Assembly: GCA_904398675.1 (NCBI GenBank) | Contig: CAJFPI010000159.1 | Location: 1-16,107 of the forward strand | DNA: 16,107 bases | Direction of reading: 5' to 3' | From: an uncultured Oscillospiraceae bacterium | GTDB taxonomy: Bacteria; Bacillota; Clostridia; Oscillospirales; Oscillospiraceae | Shown: positions 7,643-14,587 of the stretch, piece after piece | Position numbering within the stretch: position 1 is the stretch's first letter | Layout of the letters: every line of letters begins with the position of its first letter | The notes under the pieces: model-generated | What the model saw: only the letters and a program-made list of their open reading frames with translations | The model's database searches: none | Told to the model about the DNA's origin: nothing | Program-made: the position numbers and the translations under genes

Positions 7643-8680
7643 ATGCCAACCTATACCCACGGCGGCGACATCTGGGCCTTTGGCAGCCCGGTGCTGGACT
7701 TCTCCGCCAATCTCCACCCCCTGGGCATGCCCCGGGAGGTGGCCGCGGCGGCCCGGGAGGCCGTGGCGGAGGCCATCCACTACCCGGACCCCTTTTGCCG
7801 CCGCCTGCGCGCCGCCATCAGCAGTCTTTTGGACGTGCCGGCGGAGCAGGTGATCTGCGGCGGCGGCGCGGCGGACCTGATCGGCCGGCTGTGCCTGGCC
7901 CTCCGGCCAAGGCGGGCGGTGGTCACTGCCCCCACCTTCTCGGAGTATGAGCAGTTTCTCCGCCTGGCGGGCTGCCGGGTGGAGCGCTATGGGCTGCGGG
8001 GGGAGGAGCAGTTTGACCTGACGGAGCCGTTCCTGGACGTGGTGGAGGACGGGGTGGACATGGTCTTTCTCTGCACCCCCAACAATCCCACCGGCCGCCT
8101 TGTCCCGCCGGCCCTTCTGGAGCGGACCGCGGCGCGGTGCCGGGAGAAGGGCGCGCTTTTGGTGGTGGACGAGTGCTTTATCACCCTGACGGACGGGCCG
8201 TCAATCCTGCCCCTTCTGGACAGGTATCCCAACCTCTTCCTCCTCCGGGCCTTTACCAAGAGCTACGCCATGCCGGGCCTCCGCCTGGGCTACGGCCTCT
8301 GCGCCGACGAGGCGCTTTTGGACCGGCTCTATGCCGCCGGACAGCCCTGGGGGGTGTCCACGGTGGCCCAGGCCGCCGGGGAGGCCGCCTGCGCCGTGCC
8401 GGACTGGCCGGAGCGGGGTCGCGTCCTCCTGCGGGCGGAGCGGCCAAGGCTGACGGCGGCCCTGCGGGATCTGGGCCTTACGGTGTGGGAGGGCGAGGCC
8501 AATTACCTTCTCTTCCGCGCGCCGGGGGACCAGGGGCTGAAGGAGCGGCTGGCGGAGCGGGGGATTTTGATCCGCTCCTGCGCCAACTACCCGGGTCTGG
8601 CCGGCGACTATTACCGGACGGCGGTCCGCACCCGGGAGGACAACGAGACATTGATCCGGAATTTGAAGGAGGTCCTATAA
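7643..8680 (+). CDS. cobD: Threonine-phosphate decarboxylase (CobD), PLP-dependent
   Basis: CobD decarboxylates L-threonine-O-3-phosphate to (R)-1-amino-2-propanol phosphate, the linker added by CbiB. The 345-residue product has the fold type I aminotransferase pattern: the N-terminal HGGDIWAFG and DFSANLHPLG segments typical of CobD, CTPNNPTGRL in the cofactor domain, VVDECFI, and the probable PLP lysine in FTKSYAMPGLRLGYG (Lys206). A GTG at 7634 is in frame, but GAGG at 7631-7634 makes a good ribosome binding site for ATG 7643 and overlaps that GTG, so I prefer ATG 7643. No threonine kinase gene (PduX type) is seen in the window. The same name CobC is used for this enzyme in aerobic bacteria. 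Confidence 0.93.
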   Translation: MPTYTHGGDIWAFGSPVLDFSANLHPLGMPREVAAAAREAVAEAIHYPDPFCRRLRAAISSLLDVPAEQVICGGGAADLIGRLCLALRPRRAVVTAPTFSEYEQFLRLAGCRVERYGLRGEEQFDLTEPFLDVVEDGVDMVFLCTPNNPTGRLVPPALLERTAARCREKGALLVVDECFITLTDGPSILPLLDRYPNLFLLRAFTKSYAMPGLRLGYGLCADEALLDRLYAAGQPWGVSTVAQAAGEAACAVPDWPERGRVLLRAERPRLTAALRDLGLTVWEGEANYLLFRAPGDQGLKERLAERGILIRSCANYPGLAGDYYRTAVRTREDNETLIRNLKEVL

Positions 8681-8681
8681 T

Positions 8682-10184
8682 ATGGCAAAAGCAATTATGA
8701 TCCAGGGCACCGCCTCCAACGCGGGGAAGAGCGTTCTCTGCGCGGGGCTGTGCCGCATCTTTGCCCAGGACGGGTATAAGGTGGCCCCCTTCAAGTCCCA
8801 GAACATGGCCCTCAACTCCGCCATCACCGCCGAGGGGCTGGAGATGGGCCGGGCCCAGGTGGTCCAGGCCCAGGCCGCCGGCGTGGCGCCCACGGCGGAC
8901 ATGAATCCAGTGCTCCTCAAGCCCACCAGCAATGTGGGCAGCCAGGTGATCGTCCGGGGCGTGCCCCGGGCCACCATGGGCGCGGCGGAATATTACCGGT
9001 ACAAGCATGAGCTGATCCCGGACATCATGGCGTCCTACAACCGCCTCAGCGAGCAGTATGACATCATCGTTATCGAGGGGGCCGGCTCCCCGGCGGAGAT
9101 CAACCTCAAAGCGGACGACTTTGTGAATATGGGCATGGCCAGGCTGGCGGACGCGCCGGTGCTGCTGGCGGGCGACATCGACCGGGGCGGCGTCTTTGCC
9201 TCCCTCTACGGCACGGTGAAGCTGCTGGAGCCGGAGGAGCAGGACCGCATCCGGGGGCTCATCATCAACAAGTTCCGGGGGGACGAGGCGATTTTGCGCC
9301 CGGGCCTGCGGCAGCTGGAGGAGCTGACGGGCAAGCCGGTGCTGGGGGTTGTTCCCATGCTGGATGTGGACATCGACGACGAGGACTCCCTGTCCCAGCG
9401 GCTGGAGCGGGGCGGAAAGGTGGGCCTCATCGACATCGCGGTGGTCCGCCTGCCCCGGCTCTCCAATTTCACCGACTTCAACCCCCTGGAGCGGCTGGAG
9501 CAGGTGAACCTCCGGTATGTGCGGGATCCCAGGGAGCTGGGCAGTCCCGACCTTGTGATCCTCCCCGGCACGAAAAACACCATGGACGATCTGCGCTGGC
9601 TCCGGGAGAGCGGCATGGAGGCCAAAATCCTCCAGCACGCGGAGCGGGGCGGCGCCGTGGTGGGCATCTGCGGCGGCTACCAGATGCTGGGCCGGGAGGT
9701 CTCCGACCCCGACCATGTGGAGGGGGGCGGCACCCTCCGGGGCATGGGGCTGCTGCCCCAGCGCACCGTGTTTTTGGGGGAGAAGACCCGCACCCAGGTC
9801 ACCGGCGCCTTCACCGCCGGGATGGGGATCTTCCGCTCTATGGAGGGCGTCTCCTTCACCGGCTATGAGATCCACATGGGGGAGACCACCCTGGAGAGCG
9901 GCGCGGCTCCCATTTTGTCCCTGGAGGACCAGACCGGAGCGCGCAAGGGCGACGGCCTTGGGACGGGCAACGTCTGGGGCTGCTATATCCACGGGATTTT
10001 TGACAAAGGCGAGTGCGCCGCGGCGCTGGTAAACTGCCTGATGGCCGCCCGGGGGTTGACGGCGGACGCCGCGGCGGTGGACTGGGAGCGCTATCAGCAG
10101 CAGCAGTATGACAAGCTGGCAGCGGGCCTGCGGGCCGCCCTGGATATGAAAGAGATCTACCGGATTTTGAACCGAGAGGAGTGA
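8682..10184 (+). CDS. cbiP: Cobyric acid synthase, glutamine-hydrolysing (CbiP/CobQ)
   Basis: CbiP amidates side chains b, d, e and g of adenosylcobyrinate a,c-diamide, using glutamine and ATP. The 500-residue length is normal. The N-terminal domain has the ATP loop QGTASNAGKS (Lys16), FKSQNMALNS, ADMNPVLLKP and the IEGAGSPAEINL segment. The C-terminal amidotransferase domain has its nucleophilic cysteine in GICGGYQMLG (Cys330), a GYEIHMG motif and the catalytic histidine in CYIHGIFD (His437). ATG 8682 is one base past the cobD stop and follows a strong AAGGAGGT sequence around 8666-8673. It shares ancestry with CbiA at 1970, but the amidotransferase motifs and length separate the two clearly. 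Confidence 0.97.
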   Translation: MAKAIMIQGTASNAGKSVLCAGLCRIFAQDGYKVAPFKSQNMALNSAITAEGLEMGRAQVVQAQAAGVAPTADMNPVLLKPTSNVGSQVIVRGVPRATMGAAEYYRYKHELIPDIMASYNRLSEQYDIIVIEGAGSPAEINLKADDFVNMGMARLADAPVLLAGDIDRGGVFASLYGTVKLLEPEEQDRIRGLIINKFRGDEAILRPGLRQLEELTGKPVLGVVPMLDVDIDDEDSLSQRLERGGKVGLIDIAVVRLPRLSNFTDFNPLERLEQVNLRYVRDPRELGSPDLVILPGTKNTMDDLRWLRESGMEAKILQHAERGGAVVGICGGYQMLGREVSDPDHVEGGGTLRGMGLLPQRTVFLGEKTRTQVTGAFTAGMGIFRSMEGVSFTGYEIHMGETTLESGAAPILSLEDQTGARKGDGLGTGNVWGCYIHGIFDKGECAAALVNCLMAARGLTADAAAVDWERYQQQQYDKLAAGLRAALDMKEIYRILNREE

Positions 10185-10189
10185 AGGGT

Positions 10190-10837
10190 ATGAAGGAAAT
10201 CCATCTGCAGCGGGTGGCCCCCGCGGAGATTGAGGGGCGGAGCATGGAGATCATCGCCTCTGAAATGGGGCCGAACAGCTTTACCGCCCAGCAGCTGCCC
10301 ATTGTCAAGCGCTGCATCCACACCAGCGCGGATTTTGACTACGAGAAGAACCTGCGCTTTACCCCCGGGGCGGTGGAGGCGGGGCTTGCCGCCATCCGCG
10401 CCGGCTGCACCATCGTCACCGACACCCAGATGGCCCGCGCCGGGGTCAACAAGCGGGTGCTGGAGCGGTTCGGGGGCGAGGCCGTGTGCTTTATGTCCGA
10501 TCCGGATGTGGCCGAGGAGGCCAAGGCCCGGGGCGAGACAAGGGCCACCGTGTCCATGGAGCGGGCGGCGGCGCTGAAGGGTCCGGTGATCCTGGCTGTC
10601 GGCAACGCGCCCACGGCCCTGGTCCGGGCCTGCCAGCTGATGGACGAGGGGAAGTTCTCCCCCGCCCTTGTAATCGGCGTGCCGGTGGGCTTTGTCAATG
10701 TGGTGGAGAGCAAGGAGCTGCTCTGCTCCATGCCGGGAGAGCACATTGCGGCCATGGGCCGCAAGGGCGGCAGCAACATCGCCGCCGCCATCTGCAACGC
10801 CCTTTTGTACCTGGCGTCGGATAACCGCCGGGACTGA
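10190..10837 (+). CDS. cbiC: Cobalt-precorrin-8 methylmutase (CbiC)
   Basis: CbiC moves a methyl group from C11 to C12, converting cobalt-precorrin-8 to cobyrinate. The 215-residue protein is of normal size. It has the catalytic histidine in KRCIHTSADFDY (His44), TPGAVEAG, TDTQMARAGVN, and VGNAPTAL. The late segment VGVPVGFVNVVESK is also typical. ATG 10190 is preceded by AGGAG at 10177-10181. A GTG at 10181 is also in frame and would overlap the cbiP stop, but its upstream purines are too close to act as a ribosome binding site. The gene follows cbiP by five bases, next to the cobalt-insertion and C20-methylation genes. Confidence 0.96.
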   Translation: MKEIHLQRVAPAEIEGRSMEIIASEMGPNSFTAQQLPIVKRCIHTSADFDYEKNLRFTPGAVEAGLAAIRAGCTIVTDTQMARAGVNKRVLERFGGEAVCFMSDPDVAEEAKARGETRATVSMERAAALKGPVILAVGNAPTALVRACQLMDEGKFSPALVIGVPVGFVNVVESKELLCSMPGEHIAAMGRKGGSNIAAAICNALLYLASDNRRD

Positions 10838-10860
10838 GAGAGACCGGGGAGGAGACGGAG

Positions 10861-11640
10861 ATGAAAAAAGCGGTTTTGGCGGTGTCCTTCGGCACCACCT
10901 TCCACGATACACTGGAGAAAAACATTGCCGCCATTGAGCGTGATCTGGCGGCGGCCTTCCCGGACCGGGACGTGTTCCGCGCCTTCACCAGCGGCATGGT
11001 GCTGCGCCGGCTCCGGGAGCGGGACGGCCTGGAAATTGACAACGTGGCCCAGGCCCTGGAGCGCCTCCACGGGGCGGGATACGATGATGTGGTGGTCCAG
11101 TCCACCCATGTGATGAACGGCGAGGAGTACGACAAGCTCCGGGAGCTGGCGGCGCCCTACGCCGGGCGGTTTGAGCGCCTTGCCTTCGGCGCGCCCCTGC
11201 TCACCGCCACCCGGGATTACCACGATGTGGTGGACGCTGTGCTCCAGCGCCTGCCGGCGGAGGAGGCGGACACGGCGGTGGTCCTCATGGGCCACGGCAC
11301 CACCCACCACGCAAACGCGGTGTATGCCGCCCTGGAGTATGTCTTTCACGATACCGGCCGGGAGGATATCCACATCGGCACTGTGGAGGGCTATCCCACT
11401 TTCGAGGAGGTCTGCCGCCGTCTGGAGGAGAAGGGAACGGTGAAAAAGGTGGTCTGCGCGCCGCTGATGGTGGTGGCCGGGGATCACGCGAAAAACGATC
11501 TGGCCGGTGACGAGCCGGACTCCTGGAGATCCATGCTGGAGGAGAGGGGCTACGCGGTGACCTGCCTCTTGGAGGGGCTGGGGGAGAACCCGGCCATCCG
11601 GGCCGTCTTTGTCCGCCACGCCCGGGAGGCCGCGGAGTAA
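10861..11640 (+). CDS. cbiK: Sirohydrochlorin cobaltochelatase (CbiK)
   Basis: CbiK inserts cobalt(II) into sirohydrochlorin without ATP, committing the pathway to the anaerobic, early-cobalt route. The 259-residue protein opens KKAVLAVSFGTTF, as the family does. The catalytic or metal-binding histidine lies in MGHGTTHHAN at His145, the same number as in Salmonella CbiK. A second conserved histidine is in MVVAGDHAKNDLAGD (His209). No signal peptide is visible, so a cytoplasmic enzyme is likely, unlike the periplasmic CbiK forms of sulfate reducers. A GGGGAGGAG ribosome binding site at 10846-10854 precedes the ATG. Its substrate supplier SirC is encoded at 14048. Confidence 0.96.
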   Translation: MKKAVLAVSFGTTFHDTLEKNIAAIERDLAAAFPDRDVFRAFTSGMVLRRLRERDGLEIDNVAQALERLHGAGYDDVVVQSTHVMNGEEYDKLRELAAPYAGRFERLAFGAPLLTATRDYHDVVDAVLQRLPAEEADTAVVLMGHGTTHHANAVYAALEYVFHDTGREDIHIGTVEGYPTFEEVCRRLEEKGTVKKVVCAPLMVVAGDHAKNDLAGDEPDSWRSMLEERGYAVTCLLEGLGENPAIRAVFVRHAREAAE

Positions 11641-11702
11641 GCGCCGCGGCCGGGGAGAGAAAAAATGAGGCCCATCAGGGGCTGAGTAAGAAGGAGAGCA
11701 CA
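11641..11702 (+). other. 62-bp gap between cbiK and cbiL
   Basis: One of the four gaps over 20 bp in the cluster. It holds a GC-rich start, a weak 4-bp hairpin (GCCC at 11670-11673 with GGGC at 11679-11682) and the AAGGAG ribosome binding site for cbiL at 11691-11696. I see no convincing promoter or terminator; a six-codon ATG reading at 11665 is too short to claim. Confidence 0.5.
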
Positions 11703-12398
11703 ATGAGCAGAGGAATTTTATACGGCCTTGGCGTGGGACCGGGGGATCCGGAGCTTTTGACCGTGAAGGCCGCCCGCATCCTGCGGGAGGCGGATGTGGT
11801 GGCTGTTCCGGACAAGGGCAGCGGGGAGCGGACGGCCCTCAATATCGTCCGGGACTATGTGGAGGGAAAGACGATCCTGCCCTGCATCACCCCCATGATC
11901 CGGGACCAGGAGGCCCTGGATGCGGCCCATGACCGGATCGCAGACGATCTCTGCGCCCTGCTGGCGGAGGGAAAGACGGTGGCCTTCATCACCCTGGGGG
12001 ACCCCACAGTCTACGCCACCTACCTCTATGTCCACCGCCGGGTGCTGGAGCGGGGATATGAGGCGGTGCTGGTGCCCGGCGTGCCCTCCTTCTGCGCCGC
12101 CGCGGCCCGGCTGAACATCAGCCTGTGCGAGGGCAGCGAGCGGCTGATGATCGTCCCCGCCTCCCACAAGGACGTCACCGACTGCCTCCATACCGACGCC
12201 AACCTGGTGTTTATGAAGGCGGGGCGGGAGATCGGCGCGCTGAAGGAGACCCTCCGCCGGGAGGGGATTTTGGAGAACGCCTCCCTGGTGGCCAACTGCG
12301 GCATGGAGGGGGAGCAGGTGTGGCCCCGGTTTGCCGACACGCCGGAGGACACCGGCTACTTCTCCCTTGTGATCGTCAAGAGGGGGGAGAAGACATGA
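11703..12398 (+). CDS. cbiL: Cobalt-factor-II C20-methyltransferase (CbiL)
   Basis: CbiL adds the C20 methyl group from S-adenosylmethionine to cobalt-factor II, the step after cobalt insertion by CbiK. The 231-residue protein is a tetrapyrrole methylase with the opening LGVGPGDPELLTVKAARIL, a TLGDPTVYATY segment, and the PGVPSFCAAAARL motif characteristic of the C20 branch (CbiL/CobI). Length matches the family. AAGGAG at 11691-11696 supports ATG 11703. The C-terminus overlaps hemA as ATGA, tying the corrin section to the tetrapyrrole-supply block. The sequence cannot by itself tell the cobalt substrate from metal-free precorrin-2, but adjacent cbiK favours the cobalt form. Confidence 0.95.
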   Translation: MSRGILYGLGVGPGDPELLTVKAARILREADVVAVPDKGSGERTALNIVRDYVEGKTILPCITPMIRDQEALDAAHDRIADDLCALLAEGKTVAFITLGDPTVYATYLYVHRRVLERGYEAVLVPGVPSFCAAAARLNISLCEGSERLMIVPASHKDVTDCLHTDANLVFMKAGREIGALKETLRREGILENASLVANCGMEGEQVWPRFADTPEDTGYFSLVIVKRGEKT

Positions 12399-13582
12399 AC
12401 ATCCGCATGTCGGGCCTGGACTACGATCTGGCCCCCATCGCCCTGCGGGAGCAGCTGAGCTTTACCAAGGCCGCTGTGGCGGAGGCGGTGGCCTGCATCC
12501 GGGGGATGGAGGGGGTTTTGGGCGCGGTGCTCCTCTCCACCTGCAACCGAACGGAGCTGTATCTGTCCTGCGAGGAGGACAGCGAAACAGACCCGGGCCG
12601 GCTGCTGTGCGCCGCTGCGGGCCTGGGGTACCAGCCCTTTGCCGGCGCCTTTGTCACCCGGACGGGGGAGGCGTGCGCAAGGCATCTGATGGAGGTGGCC
12701 TGCGGCCTTCGCTCCCAGATCCTGGGGGAGGACCAGATCCTCACCCAGGTGAAGACCGCCGCCGCCATCGCCCGGGAGGCCGGCGCCGCCGACGGGGTGC
12801 TGGAGACGCTGTTCCGCACCGCCGCCGCCTGCGGCAAGACCGCCAAGACCGGCGGGCGGCTCACCGGCGTGGCCACCTCGGCGGCCCACCAGGCCCTCCG
12901 GGCCGCCCGGGAGCGGCTGGGGGAGCTGAAAGGGAAGAAGGCTCTTGTCATCGGCAACGGGGAGATGGGCCGCCTGGCCGCCTCCCTTCTGGTGGATGCC
13001 GGGTGCGACACCACCATCACCCTCCGCTCCTACCACCACGGGGAGACTGTGGTGCCGGCGGGGTGCGCGGTGGCCCCCTATGACGACCGCTATGCCGCCA
13101 TGGAGGGGATGGACCTGCTGATCTCCGCCACCGCCAGCCCCCACTGCACTATCTGGACGGAGGATTTTTCTGCGGTGGCCCACCCGCCGGCCCTGCTGGT
13201 CGACCTGGCCATCCCCCGGGATATCCAGCCGGAGATCGGCAGGCGGGAGGGGATCACCCTTTTGAACGTGGATGACCTGGGCCGCGGCCTGGGGGCCGAC
13301 GAGGCCGCCGTACAGCGGGTGGAGGCCGTGGTGGACGAGCAGATGGAGCGGTTCCGCCAGTGGGGCATCTACCGGGAGAGCCTGCCGGCCCTGGAGGAGC
13401 TGAAGGGGGCGCTGCGCCGGCGGATGGGCGCCTATGTGGAGACGGATATGGACGCGGAGGAGGCCGCGGCGCTGACCATCGACAAGGTGGTGGATCTGCT
13501 GGCCGGCGGCATGACCGACGGGTTTACCGCTGAGGCCATCCAGGCCTGCACCGCCAAGATCCGGACGCACACCCGGGCATAA
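12395..13582 (+). CDS. hemA: Glutamyl-tRNA reductase (HemA)
   Basis: HemA reduces glutamyl-tRNA(Glu) with NADPH to glutamate-1-semialdehyde, the first committed step of tetrapyrrole synthesis by the C5 route. The 395-residue protein has the catalytic cysteine in LLSTCNRTELY (Cys50), the SQILGEDQILTQVK segment, and the NADPH-binding ALVIGNGEMG (183-192). DLAIPRDI and the C-terminal helical dimerisation region follow. There is no fused siroheme domain, and SirC is separate downstream. ATG 12395 overlaps the cbiL stop, with GGGGGGAGAAG just upstream. The frame is open further upstream, but that part shadows cbiL. Its place in the operon means B12 synthesis carries its own supply of precursor; whether another hemA exists cannot be seen. 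Confidence 0.96.
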   Translation: MNIRMSGLDYDLAPIALREQLSFTKAAVAEAVACIRGMEGVLGAVLLSTCNRTELYLSCEEDSETDPGRLLCAAAGLGYQPFAGAFVTRTGEACARHLMEVACGLRSQILGEDQILTQVKTAAAIAREAGAADGVLETLFRTAAACGKTAKTGGRLTGVATSAAHQALRAARERLGELKGKKALVIGNGEMGRLAASLLVDAGCDTTITLRSYHHGETVVPAGCAVAPYDDRYAAMEGMDLLISATASPHCTIWTEDFSAVAHPPALLVDLAIPRDIQPEIGRREGITLLNVDDLGRGLGADEAAVQRVEAVVDEQMERFRQWGIYRESLPALEELKGALRRRMGAYVETDMDAEEAAALTIDKVVDLLAGGMTDGFTAEAIQACTAKIRTHTRA

Positions 13583-13688
13583 ATTGCTGGGACATGCGGG
13601 ATGCGCAGGACCCGCAGAGCGCGCAGGCCTACAGCCCTTTTGCTGCGCTTGCAAGCAGAAAAACCTGAGAAGAGGAGGGGCAGTTTCC
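13583..13688 (+). other. 106-bp gap between hemA and the unknown gene, with small hairpins
   Basis: The longest gap in the window. It contains a 6-bp stem TGCGGG (13595-13600) with CCCGCA (13611-13616) around a ten-base loop, a perfect palindrome GCTTGCAAGC near 13648-13657, and a purine-rich AGAAGAGGAGGGG ribosome-binding tract before the next ATG. No T-run follows the stem, so it is not a typical terminator. I could not identify good -35/-10 boxes. Confidence 0.4.
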
Positions 13689-14033
13689 ATGAACAAGGTA
13701 AAGATCACGGTTTTAAAGACGACACTGGATCGGGAGCTGGCAGCGGAGTATGGCGCAGAGGGCCTGACCGCCTGCCCCATGCTGCGGGAGGGGCAGGTGT
13801 TCTACGCCGACTACGCCAAGCCCGAGGGCCTGTGCGACGAGGCGTGGAAGGCCATCTACCAGTATGTCTTTGCCCTGGCCCACGGGGCCGGGGGTGACCT
13901 TTTCTACTACGGCGACTGGATCCGCAAGCCCGGCGTGGCCATCTGCTCCTGCAACGACGGGCTGCGCCCGGTGATCTTCAAGCTGGAGGCCACCGACGAG
14001 CCCTCCGCCATCGACTACACGCCGGTGCGGTGA
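13689..14033 (+). CDS. TIGR04076 family protein, function unknown
   Basis: I recognise the overall pattern as the small TIGR04076-type family but know no established function. The 114-residue protein has no signal peptide or membrane segment. It carries four cysteines, Cys29 (ACPML), Cys49 (LCDEAW) and Cys86/Cys88 (ICSCNDGLRPV), plus His65, and aromatic-rich stretches (VFYADYAKPEG, FYYGDW). A C-x-C pair with two more cysteines could bind a metal or act in redox chemistry, which is only inference. ATG 13689 has a GAGGAGGGG tract before it; the frame is open upstream to about 13584 without a convincing start. It lies between hemA and sirC on the same strand, so a role in tetrapyrrole or metal handling is possible but unproven. 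Confidence 0.88.
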   Translation: MNKVKITVLKTTLDRELAAEYGAEGLTACPMLREGQVFYADYAKPEGLCDEAWKAIYQYVFALAHGAGGDLFYYGDWIRKPGVAICSCNDGLRPVIFKLEATDEPSAIDYTPVR

Positions 14034-14040
14034 GAGGAGG
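14032..14040 (+). promoter_or_regulatory. Ribosome binding site that decides the sirC TTG start
   Basis: GAGAGGAGG lies seven bases before the TTG at 14048 and close to ideal spacing. The alternative GTG at 14030 would place this sequence inside the gene and has no comparable site before it. The site overlaps the stop codon of the preceding gene. Confidence 0.7.
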
Positions 14041-14047
14041 CGCGGAC

Positions 14048-14488
14048 TTGGATCTTCGCTTTCCCTTGTTTATCGACCTTACCGGCCGCCCTGTTACGGT
14101 GATAGGGGGCGGAAGGATCGCCCTGCGCCGGGCGGGCGTTCTCCGCCGGTTTGGCGCGCGGGTGACGGTGATTGCCCCGGCTCTCGGCGGAGAGCAGGAT
14201 GGGCTGGTGTGGATTTCACGGCCCTACCGGACGGGGGATCTCCAGGGCGCCTTTCTGGCCGTGGCCGCCACAGATGACCGGGCGGTGAACCACGCGGTCT
14301 ATGAGGAGGCCTCACGCCTGGGCATTCCGGTGAATGTCTGCGACTGCCCGGCGGAATGCGGCTTTTTCTTCCCGGCAGTCTGCCAGGGGGAGGGGCTGGT
14401 GGCCGGCGTGGTGGGAGACGGATCAGACCACCACCGGACGGCGCGGGCCGCCGCCGCTATCCGGAAAACGCTGGAGGAAATGGAATAA
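14048..14488 (+). CDS. sirC: Precorrin-2 dehydrogenase (SirC), short form, TTG start
   Basis: SirC oxidises precorrin-2 to sirohydrochlorin with NAD+, providing the substrate of CbiK; the same product could feed siroheme. The 146-residue protein starts with FPLFIDLTGRPVTVIGGGRIALRR, a Rossmann dinucleotide loop typical of the SirC/Met8p/CysG-B family (quoted in part: VTVIGGG). It continues with LAVAATDDRAVN and NVCDCPAECGFFFPAV. It ends soon after a GDGSDHHRTARAAAAIR segment, so the C-terminal helical domain present in many SirC proteins of about 200 residues is absent or very short. Start choice is TTG 14048 because of the strong GAGAGGAGG at 14032-14040; GTG 14030 is the alternative. No chelatase domain is fused. 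Confidence 0.9.
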   Translation: MDLRFPLFIDLTGRPVTVIGGGRIALRRAGVLRRFGARVTVIAPALGGEQDGLVWISRPYRTGDLQGAFLAVAATDDRAVNHAVYEEASRLGIPVNVCDCPAECGFFFPAVCQGEGLVAGVVGDGSDHHRTARAAAAIRKTLEEME

Positions 14489-14587
14489 AACGTCTGCAGC
14501 CCTCTCTCCCCGCCCATAGGGCAGGCGAGAGGGCGGGGTGTTTCCTTTGATCGATTGCCGCGCTGTGCGGCGGAATGGGGGTACCAT
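14489..14587 (+). other. 99-bp gap between sirC and hemC with hairpins
   Basis: Besides the terminator-like element (listed separately), this gap has a 5-bp stem GCCGC (14557-14561) with GCGGC (14567-14571). It then has a G-rich GGGGGT at 14577-14582, five bases before the hemC ATG, which is a weak ribosome binding site compared with others in the operon. No clear promoter boxes are visible. Confidence 0.5.
14500..14550 (+). terminator. Terminator- or attenuator-like hairpin between sirC and hemC
   Basis: An all-GC 8-bp stem, CCCCGCCC (14508-14515) with GGGCGGGG (14531-14538), is followed by a T-rich tract TGTTTCCTTT, which fits an intrinsic terminator with an imperfect T-run. A competing fold uses CCCTCTC (14500-14506) with GAGAGGG (14527-14533) and an inner GCCC/GGGC stem (14512-14515 with 14519-14522). 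The two folds share bases and cannot both form fully, so it could act as an attenuator or partial terminator. The genes on both sides point the same way. Confidence 0.6.

Noticed and set aside
8478..9992. Minus-strand open frame of 504 codons opposite cobD and cbiP
   Set aside because: It has no recognisable motif, is rich in His, Gly and Pro, and is fully antisense to well-supported genes.
10339..11703. Minus-strand open frame of 454 codons opposite cbiC and cbiK
   Set aside because: Antisense to two intact genes, with no family resemblance seen.
13595..13616. Intrinsic terminator after hemA
   Set aside because: The 6-bp stem is not followed by a T-run, and the loop is long.
12356..13780. 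Minus-strand open frame of 474 codons opposite hemA
   Set aside because: Low-complexity composition and no domain. HemA on the + strand has all expected catalytic motifs.
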